From: Salvator merianae
Taxonomy: Eukaryota; Chordata; Lepidosauria; Squamata; Teiidae
Direction of reading: 5' to 3'
Length of the DNA stretch: 64,000 nt
Assembly: GCA_003586115.2 (NCBI GenBank)
Contig: QVOM02000001.1
Span: 14,521,291 to 14,585,290, forward strand
Shown here: positions 46,334 to 57,115 of the stretch, one piece after another
How positions within the stretch are numbered: position 1 is the first letter of the stretch
Layout of the letters: every line of letters begins with the position of its first letter
Notes under the pieces: model-generated
Database searches by the model: none
What the model saw: only the letters and a program-made list of their open reading frames with translations
What the model was told of the DNA's origin: nothing
Translations under genes and position numbers: made by a program

Positions 46334-46415
46334 TGGGCAGATGCTGAGGATCAAACCTGTGACCTTCTGCTTTCCAGGCAGCTGCTCTACCTTTAAGCAA
46401 TGGCCACCAAGGGGA
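46334..46415 (-). repeat. tRNA-derived SINE head, antisense
   Basis: Reverse complement reads as a tRNA-like promoter: A-box-like 'aaaggtagagcagctg', then 'gaaagcagaaggtcaca' and the B box 'ggtttgatcc'. The SINE then runs directly into the GGA-type microsatellite (46147-46333 read antisense), which may have grown from its tail. Sauria-SINE-like. Confidence 0.8.
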
Positions 46416-46854
46416 AAGATGGATCTTTTAAATCTTATGTATCTGTGTTCACTATATTGTAGGCCACTGTATCGGTTGCAGACCATACTGATTTTCAGAA
46501 AACTGAAAATTCAAATTCCCAGAGTGCTCTGGGAAGAACTAAAGGCAATCAGAAAAAACTGACCAGCTCAGGGAAGCATTAGCTGTGCTTTACTTGTGCT
46601 ATGGGCTATAGGCCCATAGCTCACTCATGACAGGTTGAACATCTGAGAAACATGGATAAAGCAAAACATGCCCTCCAGGGAAAACTGGTAGTGGTAACAG
46701 TGGGGAATGGCAAACCAGCTCCAGCCAATTAGTAGCAGTGGTGAAGTCTAGAACTTTCCCCCACTGAACAAAATCATTTGCCTGAAGGTGGCTGAAACAG
46801 TAGGAGAAAGGGTTTTCTCCTCTCCCACATTTTGAAGTGGAGGAGTTGGCAGTG
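46416..46854. other. Unassigned DNA with possible SINE body
   Basis: The segment near 46660-46740 ('aaaactggtagtggtaac', 'gggaatggcaaaccagc') resembles the body of a SINE but has no promoter. Otherwise nothing. Confidence 0.25.
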
Positions 46855-46985
46855 GCTTATTGATTATTATTTGTTTTTCTATCCCGCCCCATACCAGAGG
46901 GCCTCGAGGCAGGTCACAGCAATAAAAATAAAGTATAAAATGGACACAATAAAAACAATAACAGTGTCTGAAAGAGGGGAGGGGA
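46855..46985 (+). repeat. LINE 3'-tail family R1, copy 3
   Basis: 'tatttgtttttctatcccgc', 'gaggcaggtcacagcaata', 'ataaagtataaaatgg' and 'caataaaaacaataaca' follow the R1 block order. The tail is A-rich. Confidence 0.7.
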
Positions 46986-47444
46986 AGCTGTTCTTATTTA
47001 TTTATTATTTATGGTGGTGGAAAACTGTTTGCAAAACACTTTCTCCAGCTTTTCCAAATCTCAGGTTGCACAAACACTTAACTTAGGTAGCAGGAAGTGG
47101 GTGTCCATGTGAACACCCAGAAATTTTATTGGACAAAGCCAAGCTGAAATACCTCCCTCCCTGCTGAGTTGCTGTGCCACCCATAATCAGCTCTGTTGGA
47201 ATGATGGTTTGGACTGGCAGTGATTAGTTAGGGAGAACTGACAAGGGCTTTGTGTAGACTGAATTGAGCAACCAATGGTAAACAGTAATAAAATGGGTAG
47301 TGGTCATCCACAAAAATTATTGCCTGGAAGTGACTTACATAAGATATCTTTATTAAGCCTTCCTTTGTTCCTTGAGCTGAACTGTGCTTTAGCCTGAAAA
47401 CAACCCAGAGAGACAGAGAGAGACTGAAAGAGAGATAGAGGTTG

Positions 47445-47995
47445 TTTTCACACTTACCTTGCTGGCCCAGTCCAGCAGGACCAGGCAAGGCTGGAGCAGT
47501 TCCAGCCACTGGACCACTCCTTCTATCCTGGAACAAGCCTTCCGCACAAGTTTGTTTCGGGACAGCCCCTGCCCTGGCTCCAAAGATCACACAATCTTTG
47601 GAGCCAGCTTCCGGGTTCTTTGATGACTAGGAACTAAAGTTCCTTGCCTTGGAGCCCAACGGGGATTCATTCTGGCAGTGCAATTTGGGGCGTTTCTGCA
47701 CTTGCCTGCACTGGGCCGATCGAGCTGGAATCTGCTCCAACTTGAGTAGTTCCCACCCGGAGTAGTCAGCTGGCCCAGTGGTCCAGCTGGCCCCATGCTG
47801 CTCCAAAGCTTGTGTGAGCTTTGGAGTCTGCTGCAAGGAAGCCTACAGCCAGGAACCCTAGGGGGACCCATTTAGGCAGCACAATCTGGTGCACCTCCAA
47901 AATGGGTCCTCCTGATAAACTGGCCAAAGGAAGCATGCACTCTTCCACAGACCTCCCCAGGCCAGTTTAGTGGCCCCTAGACTGCCATTGGACCT
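47445..47995. mobile_element. DNA-transposon(s), family A, probably nested
   Basis: Two family A-like blocks, 'gactaggaactaaagttcc' at about 47625 and 'agccaggaaccctagggg' at about 47840. Between them 'ggcgtttctgcacttgcctg' at 47688 looks like a terminus, which suggests one element inserted in or next to another. Borders are approximate. Confidence 0.5.
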
Positions 47996-48021
47996 TTTAA
48001 AAGATGTCTATTGGTATCTTA

Positions 48022-49099
48022 GGGCCTGTTTGCAATTACCTTTTAGTGAGCATGCAGATGCTCACTAGGTCAGTGTGTCCGCACTCTGCCCCAAATGCTA
48101 ACAGCAGTGGACAGCTAAAACACTGTGCACAGCTTAATTGGGAGCAGCTGGATGGCTCCCAATCATCAGCGTTTGCACCTTCATCCAGGTGTGGCATGGC
48201 TGCAGCTGCACAGTCACACACCACATCCTGATCACTATGGCCATGGCTGGATGTTGCTTGGGCCACTGTCATGGCGATTGGGCTTGCCTTTGCAGTGTGG
48301 CAGCCATTCGGACTGTGAGTGCTAGAATAGTCCTGTCCTGGACCTCCAGCACTTGCAGTGGAAATGCATACCTGCTCACCATGACAGCAGCCAAGGAAAC
48401 ATCCCACCATTGCCATGGTGACCAGGGATGTGGCACGCAACTATACAGTCGTGCCATGCCACAGCCTTGCAGTGTTTGCACCTGGACCCGTGCGAGGCCC
48501 CAGTCGGGCCCATGCCACCGCGATCGGGCCTGGGACGCTGGATGGGGCTGGGCTGTGCAAGTGTCAGGCTGCTGCCATGGCGATCGGGAGGCCCACGCAG
48601 TGCGCACGCTGATGACGCAACTCACGTATGCGCACTGGGTCCCTCCCCCCATAACATGATTGGGCCTTCCCGATCGGGCCCGCGGTGCCCCAATAGGGTG
48701 CATCCAGCCCGATTGGAGTGGCTTGATCATCCCAATGAGCGTGGCCCCATCCGGCATCTCAGGCCCGATCGTGGCAGCATGGGCCCGACTGGGGCCTCGT
48801 GCAAGCCCCATTGCCCATCATGCATTGCGTGATCACAAGATCACGCGTGCGTGATGGGTGGGCTGATCGCCCGGAAGATGGCTGCTGCCGTCGTGGACAA
48901 GATAGGTGCAAACAAATCCTTACCTGACGCTCACTTTGAGCTTCAAGTGAGGATTCGGACACCTTTTTCCTTGTCCAGCAGTAGTAATGATCGGCAGTGG
49001 ATGAGGTCCGCTGCCAGTCGTTACGGCCGTCTGCCGGTGCGAATGCACTTGTCTAGTGAGCGTTCCTGGTGCTCACTAGTTACAAGTGCAAACAGGCCC
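48022..49099. mobile_element. 1.08-kb terminal-inverted-repeat element, family E
   Basis: The left end 'gggcctgtttgcaatta' and the reverse complement of the right end 'gggcctgtttgcacttg' are inverted repeats, continuing inward with 'tagtgagc' and 'gctcactag' motifs. The 3-bp flanks (TTA, AGT) do not match. The interior is CpG-rich and carries many 'gcgatcgggc'-like units, some inverted (48480-48800), and 'ccatggcgatcgg' words. A shorter relative is 63158-63610 and a fragment is 50408-50740. Ends resemble those of the 39100-39718 element. No transposase frame is recognisable; the long frames near 48269-48811 lie in the GC-rich repeat area and are read as artefacts. Confidence 0.8.
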
Positions 49100-49344
49100 A
49101 GTGCTATTTCAGTATTTAATAGTGCTTCAAAAAACTAAAGCTTATTGGTTTAGCATTTTGACCATCAAATCTATGACCTCTGGAACTCTGCTGAGGACTC
49201 TGCTGGCATGCATCTCTTTCCTCCTTTCTATTTATCTGTCATTCAACAGCCAGACATCTATTCACAGTTGGAGCATCTAAGGCTTCTGGTTATATGCCTG
49301 ACCACTCAGGTGCAGGCATAAAACACACTTTGCATCTTGTACTG
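49100..49344. other. Unassigned non-coding DNA
   Basis: Nothing recognised. Confidence 0.35.
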
Positions 49345-49880
49345 GATTTATTTATTTAATTAATTTTTATGCCACCCTACACCAGGTCTGAGGGTATGAG
49401 CAGATAAAACATAGATTAAACAAACATAAAATTCAAAGTTTTTTTTTTTTAATCCACTAAAAATGTGGGTGGGGGAACATAGCTAAGACTAATTATCAAA
49501 GACCCTTTCTGCACTGGGCCCTATTCCAGATTATATCTCAGAATAGTGGTATGTTGCCCACATTCTAGTGCAGAATATGGGTGAACAGAAATGTTTTTAC
49601 TAAATGTCAAAAGGTGAACAATGAAGAAATATGGTATTTTTTTGAGGAAAGACTATTCCAGAGTTTGGGAATGGACAGCACAGAGAAGGCTATCTCTCTA
49701 GCTAGTGATCTAGTACCCTGATGGAGGGATGATATTTCTAGAAAGGTCTCATTAGAAGATCTCAATTGACCGCAGGCCCTTATGGGAGTAAGTGCTCCTT
49801 CAGATACTTGGGGCCCAAGTCATTCAGGGCTTTAAAAGTCAGAATCAGTCTGGGCTTCGAAGCAGAGTTATAGAACTGTA
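49345..49880 (+). repeat. LINE 3'-tail family R1, copy 4, interrupted
   Basis: Starts 'ggatttatttatttaatt', 'atgccaccctac', then 'gagcagataaaacatag'. From about 49500 a family-A-type terminus ('gaccctttctgcactgggc') interrupts it. It resumes at about 49660 ('ccagagtttgggaatgg', 'acagagaaggctatctct', 'tcattcagggctttaaaa'). Confidence 0.6.
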
Positions 49881-50407
49881 CTTCCTGCAAATGGATTTTA
49901 GTGACTTCCGACTGAGAAGAATACTAAGCATTAGAAAGCCCGGTGTGCTTTACAAATACCTTGGAAGCTGATTTTTATATAAACTGTTTCAAGCTTTTCT
50001 ATGGGAAGCAGTATACAAATACTTTAGATGGAAACAATAGAACATGTCAACCTGCAGATGGACAGACGGAAGTTTCATTGAGACTGGTCTGAAAGGCTAC
50101 ATTGTGAATCTATGGCTGTGGTCAGTCTTGCTGGGCATGTGATAGAGAAAGTCATGCTCAAATAAATTTCCTTTTCATATCAATATGAGAAGTCATGTGG
50201 CTTGGGCATGAGACAGCAGAGAAGCAGTACGCAGTGGCATTTGATAATCACCCACCACCCGCCACTGTCCTCCAAACTTCAAACACTCAGGCAGTATAAC
50301 AGTCAGGTAAGGCTGGTGGAAGCCTTTAGCACAGGTAGAGGGGAGATTTGAACTGTGAGCACAGGAAGCTGTCTTTGGATGAGAAGCCTTTTTGTTCCTT
50401 TCACTAC
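49881..50407. other. Unassigned non-coding DNA
   Basis: Nothing recognised. Confidence 0.35.
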
Positions 50408-50740
50408 TGAGTGTCTACACGCTCACTAGCGAAGAGCACCCATACTACATGAGGGCCCTCACAACTGGGAGCAGGCTACAGTTGGTCCCGATTGCTACTA
50501 GACTGCTCCTGGTATGCAGCCCTTCACACCCTTTTCCGGATGCGAGCGCTGTGCTGTGTGGCACAGCTGCGACTCTGCAGTTGTGCCACATGGCTGGGAG
50601 TTTCCCTGGCCACTCTCATGGCGCAGACCATCAGCATTCACACTGCGAGTGCTGGAAGCCAGTTTCTGGGATGTTCCAGCCCTTGCAGTGTGAACAGCTT
50701 TCACGCTGCAGGGTCTGTTCCATCGTGGAATGTTTGCTCG
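50408..50740. mobile_element. Family E element, fragment
   Basis: Starts with 'gtgtctacacgctcactag', a subterminal family E word. The interior 'tggcacagctgcgactctgc', 'ggccactctcatggcgcag' and 'ccttgcagtgtgaacagc' runs parallel to 48180-48420 and 63230-63400. The terminal GGGCC ends were not found. Confidence 0.5.
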
Positions 50741-50887
50741 AGAACATTCCGTGGTGGGAAGTGGGCAAAGACCCTGATCTGCCTGTTTAGTCATCTGGTC
50801 TCCTCTTGTCCATTCCAAGGGCAAATGAATGCCCAGGCTCATCTGCACAAAAGTCTTTTCCATTCTTTGTAATGGAGCCTTTCAAAA

Positions 50888-50966
50888 ATAACAGAATGTG
50901 CTGAAATTTGAACCTGGGATCTTTTATGTGCAAGGATGTATTATGTTCTTTGGCTGTTCCCCAGAT
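50888..50966 (-). repeat. tRNA-derived SINE head, antisense, degraded
   Basis: Reverse complement holds 'aaagatcccaggttcaaat' with a B-box-like GGTTCAAAT, preceded by 'ccttgcacat'. The A box is poorly kept. Confidence 0.55.
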
Positions 50967-50996
50967 GGGAGAGTTTCTGATCCATGGGCCAGTCTA

Positions 50997-51300
50997 CACA
51001 GAAACATAAGGAGTGCCCTTCTGATCAGGCCCGTAGGTCATCTAGGCCAGCAGTCCATTCTGACAGTGACCAGCCTGCTGCCACCAGCAGGGGCAAACTA
51101 GCAAAGTACAAAGGCAACAACTCACTGCCGCTATTGTTTCTCAGCAGATGATATTCAGAGGCATACTGCTGTGGAAGTATTGCACACAGCCATCTTGACT
51201 CACAGAAATTAATGACAGCCCTACTCCAGGCATGTGCCCTTTTTAAAGCTGCCCATCTTGCAAATCCCACTGTTTTTCCTACCTGCTCTGTAGGGAAACA
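50997..51300 (-). repeat. LINE 3'-tail family R2, antisense
   Basis: Reads 'aaacataaggagtgccc', 'ctgatcaggcccgtagg', 'tcatctaggccagcagtcc', 'ctgacagtgaccagcc', 'gatattcagaggcatactg', 'agccatcttgactc'. It is the opposite strand of the R2 tail at 16140-16622, and includes more of its upstream part. Confidence 0.8.
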
Positions 51301-51467
51301 GTGCATCTCCCGTAGTTAAGATTTCACTTCCTGGCCACCATATTAATTCTTCCTGTCATGGTGTTGCTTGCTCCCTGTCTTTTTATCCTTGGATTAGATG
51401 TTTGTTTTTGCTCAGCTGTTTCAAAACAAGGCAGCATGCAAGTCACGAGAACTAAAGAATGAACAAT

Positions 51468-51468
<1 letters not shown>
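51301..51468. other. Unassigned non-coding DNA
   Basis: Nothing recognised. Confidence 0.4.

Positions 51469-51499
<31 letters not shown>
51469..51499. repeat. (GT)n microsatellite
   Basis: About fifteen uninterrupted GT units. Confidence 0.97.
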
Positions 51500-51500
<1 letters not shown>

Positions 51501-51826
51501 ACATGTATTTTTTTACATATTCATTCATTCATTGCATTTGTGTACTACTTTTTACCCTAAGATCACAGAGTGCTTTACACATACAGTATATGCAAAGATT
51601 TTTAAAAAATGAATAAAAGCAAACCTAATGCAAGTCTAAAGCAGCAGGAAGTTAAAAACTGTGGCCTAGTCACTGGAAATCTCAGCAAACATATAGACCC
51701 TTTCTTCACTGGATGTTATTCCAAGATAATCGTAAAGGAAGTCAAGACATATTATTAGAGAAGTACCAGTTATTAGATATGATTAGAGTTTGCAATAACA
51801 CTGCCCAAGAATATTCCTTTTATTCA

Positions 51827-53317
51827 TAGGGTGTGTTCCAACACGGCATTTAATCGGTTCACAGTCTGTTTTCAGTTCCCATTGACTCAACATGATATTG
51901 CCTTTCTGTAGTTTTTCAGGACTAAATTGCTGAAATCAGGACTACTGTGCATTCAAATTAAGTGAGTTCTCAGCCCATTTCAGATCATTAGCCAGTTTTA
52001 CTTTGTAAAGTGAGAACGTACAAGTAGACCATTTTGGGAGGAAACTGTACTTTTTGGGGTGTGCAGGGAGGTCTCCCTATTTCCTCCCATCCAGTAATAG
52101 ACTTTGTTGTGAGCATTGTATTGAGAAGGGTGAGAATGTCACAACTGGGGTAGGAAGAGAGAACAGCGCCTGACATATAAGGCCTGGTTTCCTCCATGTA
52201 GTCCTCTTTTGCACATTCAAACTGTTTGATGTTTTTTACTGTTTGATTTTTTTAACGAAAGAGAAGATGCAGTGGAAGCTATCCTTCATTTACCTTGGGC
52301 AACACCCTGTTCTATAGTTGGCTGGGCATCACAGTCCGCTCTCAAAATGCAAGCCACCTCCTTTCTCTCCCATCCCTGCAAGAAGGACAATGTATTTCCA
52401 TTTTCCTTTCTTTCCCATTCCTGCAAGAAGAAGGACACAATGTTTCCTCCATTTTCCTTCAGCAGTGCGCAAGGGAAACAATGTTTTCTTCCATCAAAAA
52501 AAAGATTTTTATGCAAAACCAGCACTGTGCTTCAGCAGCTCTAGGGCAAACAGCATAGCACAGCTTTCTTTGAGAATACCAGTGGGTGGGGTGCATGCTG
52601 GTTGCATACCTTGGCTGCACCTGTTTGGGGGGTGCAATCTTCTTACCCCAAGAATGACCAATGTCATTATCAATTTTGCCATCTGCACTGCACAACTACA
52701 TAGTGGAACACATGCTGCTGTGGAGTGTCTCAGGGGGAGGGGAGGTGGAATCCATTTGCTGACCGCTAACTTCACTATTACGATAATAGAACCCCCCACA
52801 TGTTTCCCCCTTTTCACTGAGCTCTCCCTGCTTGTACGCTTCTTTTAAATTGCACAATTGCACAAAAGTGCAATTACAAAGGAGAAGAAATAGAGATCTG
52901 CTCTTCAAGAAGCTTTATTGTGTGGTAGATGTGAGAATTAAAAGTTGTGCTTGGGTGGATAAAGGCTAGAGGGGTAGAAGGAGGAAACGGCAAATGACCA
53001 GTAACACCACCAAGGGAATCCATGTTCTGATGTGGCAGCAGGGAAATACGGAGGGCAGAGTTTGACTTTCCTGCTCCTGTGAAGTCAAGATTTCAATGCT
53101 GGCACTGCATACAATAACTGACTACAAAGGGATGGAAATTTGGTGAAGAGTGGACAGAGAAAGGTACAGTTTCCCCAAGCCAAGCGTGGGAAAAATGAGG
53201 AATGAGAGTGAGCATGTCTGAATTGAGTTCGTGTTAAAATACAAATGTGAGAACAACCGAAACACATACTCAGTACTCGTTCTCCCCCAATACGGATTAA
53301 ACTTACAATGTCTGATT
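51827..53317 (-). mobile_element. Repeat family F, copy 1 (~1.49 kb, inverted)
   Basis: The left end 'gttccaacacggcatttaat' is the reverse complement of the right ends of copies 2 and 3 (56738 and 62635). The right end 'cccccaatacggattaa' is the reverse complement of the left end of copy 3 (61215). Shared interior words are 'gcttggcttggggaaactg' (53163-53181 as complement), 'tgaagtcaagatttcaatgc' and 'aaattgcacaattgcaca'. The two ends are not obvious inverted repeats of one another. No transposase or reverse transcriptase is recognisable, so the class is uncertain. The 176-residue frame at 52318-52848 recurs only because the DNA is repeated. Confidence 0.8.
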
Positions 53318-53370
53318 GGGCTCATATAGGCATGGAATCTATTCTAGGGTGGATTATATTCTGGCTGCAA

Positions 53371-53424
53371 TATGTGTTTGTGTTTGTGCGTATATATCAT
53401 ATATATGTGTGTGTGTGTATATAA
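53371..53424. repeat. TG/TA-rich simple repeat
   Basis: Alternating TG, then TATATATCATATATATG, then TG and TATATA. Confidence 0.85.
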
Positions 53425-53837
53425 AATTAATGGAATTGAGGAAGAAGGATAGGCGCACTAGCGTATTCTGACCATGCTCCAGTTTATATATCAATGTCTC
53501 TACAAGCTTTGAATAGGGACAAACTATGGAAATTCCCCTCAAGTTTAATAACTACATTTGGGCTACATTAAGCTTTCAGGAAGCACAAGCATGCTCTCAG
53601 CACAGGAAAATCTAATATGCTGAAAGGTTGCAGGTTTGCACGCAGGTTATATGCTGCATGGTTCAGTTCACACTGTTCATGCTGTGCCTTCATAGTGCCT
53701 TCAATGGTGTAACTTTCTCTTGTTCGTGTCTGCACCTATTAGATTATAGAAATGGGCATAGCAGTATGCCATTTTGGTTAGGTGTAATCATACAACATAT
53801 TATTTCTGAGATAATTTACTGAATTTCAATGATTTAG

Positions 53838-53883
53838 GGCTTGTTTCACTGTATCCATCCCTTGTTTCACTGTATCCATCCCG
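53838..53883. repeat. 22-bp tandem duplication
   Basis: 'ttgtttcactgtatccatcc' occurs twice in direct succession, separated by 'c'. Confidence 0.9.
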
Positions 53884-55610
53884 GATATAGCTTAGCTTGG
53901 CAGTAAACTTGCCCAGGGGTTATCAGTGAACTTCATGACTCATTTGTGATTTAAACTTGAAATTCCTGCACACCTAGCAAACACTGTCTGCTGCACCATA
54001 TTGCCCAGTCCTGCAAAAGGAAATATTGCAATCAAGCAAGAGGAGAGAAGCTGGCAAAGAGTGGCATGACTTATTAAAGGCGCAGTGAGATTTGAACACA
54101 ACCATTTCATCTGAGCAATAGCAGTGCCTAGGGGTTGTTTAACCCTTTCTCTTTGGACTATTTCCAGTAAAAATTGCTAGCACCTGTTGCTCTTCTTTTC
54201 TTAGGGTACAAGACAGAGAAAGAATTTAGGTGGAATGATTTTGAATGGAGGGTGGCATGGTGCCGACAATACTGTAGAGGAAGAGGATAAAGCATCCCTT
54301 AGTGGCTGCTCCTGTCAAAATTGGAACCTGTGAAAATACTAATACTAAAGAAAGGACGTTGAGCGATGCTTCACTTCACGCCTATACTGTACTTGCCTCT
54401 GGTTTTTCTATTTAATTGCCTTGGGTGCTGCTTCTCAGGAAAACTTCAGAATAAAGTTATTGTGGCTGCAACAAGCACCCTCATTTCTTGCACATGGATT
54501 GAAATGGGTTCCTTCTCCTTTTTTTAATTTAAAAAAAAAAAAGATTGTGGCTGTATATAAAATCACTTGCACAATCACAGGTTAGTTTGTGAGAATAAAT
54601 ATGGTTTCACTAGGCTCTCCTCACCTGTGAATTATCCAGAGAAGGATAATTGAGGAGCAAAAGCTTTTCTAGAACCTTGATTCCCCATTTTTCTTATGTG
54701 GTTGGAGCAGCTTAGTGGCGACCTCCAGCTCAGAGGATGTCTGAAAGGCAAACACCAGGAAGTATGGATGGTTAAGTTTGTGTGACGCATGAAGCAATGG
54801 CAAACCTCCTGCCAATGTTCTTCTGGAGCCCTTTCTTGTTCACTTATGGTGCCCATGTATTGGACGTAAGGGGAGGTTCTGAGCCACCATGGGAGTATCC
54901 AAAGATGGAGGCCATATTGTTCTTTGTTGCAGCTCTTGGAACTTCCATTTACAGGAGCAAGGATCCTGCTGATACTCCCTTCAGAGAACTGGAAATGGCA
55001 CCAGAGATCAGCCATATTTAGTCCTCAAAATACTTAGAAGAAAATCTAGAGGGATTGTTGGCTCTTGAGTTGCCTCCCTCACCCACCCATCCGCACAGGA
55101 GGAGGGAGTGACTTCTCCCAACCAAAGCAGCCTCAAAGTACTGTAGTCCAAAGTGAATTAATGGTAGGCTGCTTGAGTTGAGAGGTAGGGCAACTTGTGC
55201 CAGAGGCAAGAGCATCTAGACACCCAGGTCCCTGAGTGTTTGAATGTCCCACTCCCTAGGTGCCCACAGGGATGCCTTGGACACCTGTGTGGATGGTACT
55301 TAAGTCTGCAAGGAAAGGTCAGTTTCTGGCATAGATTTTACACTCTGTGTAGTTTCTCCTGTATGAACTCCCTCTAGTACAATTATGCATATATTCTTAG
55401 TGTTGTGACCAAGAACTGTTACAGCACAGTACTTTGACTGCAAAGCACAGTTAAAAGTATTTTTAACATTTTATGTCTATTTACAAAGCTTTTTTACAGG
55501 TAGGAAAGGGATTACAGGAGTAAACAAGACAAATGAAAGTGGGTGTTGAAGGTTACCTTTTCTTTCCATGTTGCCATATGTTTTTCATTTTGGCTTTAAT
55601 CTATGGTCAG
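53884..55610. other. Unassigned non-coding DNA
   Basis: Nothing coding recognised. An A-run lies at 54530-54542 and a weak AATAAA-like site near 54594. Confidence 0.3.
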
Positions 55611-55619
55611 GGCCCCCAT

Positions 55620-56738
55620 ACAGATGGGGGAATATAGTGCCATCGTACTTGCTCGTTCCGAGACTGATATTTCCCGTGCTTGGCACGGAGAAACAGTACC
55701 TTTTCTGCCTCCACCCCTCGTCAAATTCTCCTCTGTGTGCAGTCAGTGATTGGCGGCAGTCCCAACGTTCAAATCTTGACGTCACAGGGGCAGGAAAGTC
55801 AAGCTCCGCTCTCCGTATGTCCCCACTGCTGCCTCAGAACATGGATTCACTTGCCAGCGTTACTAGTCATTCGCCATTTGCTCCTTCTCCCCCCTACAGC
55901 CTCTATGTACACAAGCAGAACTTTAAAACTATGTGTACCGCACAATTAAGCTTTTTAAAGGGCTGATGGCGATTTCTGCTCTCTTGCAAGTGCACTTTTG
56001 CGCAATTGTGCAATTTAAAAGTAGCGCAAAAGAGGGAGAGGTTCGTGATGAAGGTGAAATGTGGGAAGGGAATGTGGGGGGGCTCTATTATCTTGATAGT
56101 GCAGTTCATTGCCAGCAAATGGACTCTGCCTCATCTCCCCCCGAGACATCCGCAGCGGCATGTGTCCCCGCTGTGTAGCTGTGTGCTGTCCACGGCAAAA
56201 CTCATCTTGAGTGGGTTCTTTGTTGGGGTAAGAGGACTGCAACCCCAAACAGGCGCAGTTTAGTTTTTGGCTTAAAGAGCAGAGGGAAGTGGAGGAAACC
56301 TTTAATTTCTACCTGGCAGGGTCGAATGGGGGATAAAGAAAGAGAAAGGACTGCAGCTTAGCAAAGTAAAAAGGAGGACAGTTTCTTTTCCCCTGGCAGC
56401 GACGGAAGGGGAGATAATGGAGGCAGAGGAAACTACTGTATTTCCTGCCCACCCACAAAGTCTGTCATTGGACGGCACAAAATGGGGATCCCTCCCTCTG
56501 CACCCCCCCAAAAAAGTACAATCTCTCCCAAATAGTTTCCTTCCCCATTCCCACATCGCAAAGTAAAGCGGGCTAGTGATCTGGAACGGCTTGAGAACTC
56601 ATTAAATCCAAATACAAAGTAGTCCGCATTTCGCCAATTTAGTCCAGAAAAACTACAGAATGGCAAGTTCATGTCAGGCCAGCAGGAACTGAAGACAGCC
56701 TGTAAACTGATTAAATGCCGTGTTGGAACGTGGCCTTA
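55620..56738 (+). mobile_element. Repeat family F, copy 2 (internally shortened)
   Basis: 'cccgtgcttggcacggaga', 'cagtgattggcggcagtcc', 'cgttcaaatcttgacgtcac', 'ttttgcgcaattgtgcaatt', 'catttcgccaatttagtcc', ending 'tgccgtgttggaacgtggcc'. It lacks most of the central 400 bases found in copies 1 and 3, and its left end differs. It retains more CpGs than the other copies ('gacgtcac', 'cgcagcggc'). Confidence 0.8.
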
Positions 56739-57000
56739 GTGTTATATTTGGCCAGCATTTGGAGCTAGCCTTGGATTTGTGATTTTTTAAAAAACCACAT
56801 ATACCAACCTTTTTTATGACAAGGTGTTGTTGTTTTTTCAACATACAACCTGGAAAATCTAGATACCAAGTCTTAATAGGAGTGGGCATGTGAATCAAAA
56901 GGAATTTGACTTCTGGATAGTTAATAAGGAGATATGGGATCACACTGCTACAAGGCCACACTCTGTCATGTAATTTATTTTGAATTTGTGAGGCGCATGG
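56739..57000. other. Unassigned non-coding DNA
   Basis: Nothing recognised. Confidence 0.4.
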
Positions 57001-57004
57001 GAAG

Positions 57005-57115
57005 TGGTCACAGCTTAATGGATAAAACTACTGCCTAGAAAGCAGAGAGCTGGCAAATCCTCAGCCTAATGTTAGCCATCAGTAGCAACATGAGGTGCAT
57101 GACATGGGAAGCCAT
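57005..57115 (+). repeat. tRNA-related SINE-like fragment, degraded
   Basis: 'cacagcttaatggataaaac', 'ctgcctagaaagcagagag' and 'gctggcaaatcc' have the layout of a tRNA head with a worn A and B box. The downstream 'cagtagcaacatgaggtgc' and 'atgggaagccatcactg' could be the body. Confidence 0.4.

Noticed and set aside
46056..46562. Arg-rich, Gly/Glu-rich and Ser/Pro-rich open frames
   Set aside because: All are translations of the CTTCTC microsatellite, one base of which is unresolved.
48269..48832. Overlapping 134- to 180-residue frames on both strands
   Set aside because: GC-rich transposon interior with few stop codons; no domain seen.
52318..52848. 176-residue frame in family F, with a look-alike at 61892-62197
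   Set aside because: The similarity follows from the DNA repeat itself. Copy 2 lacks the segment, and the frames are broken or unequal between copies.
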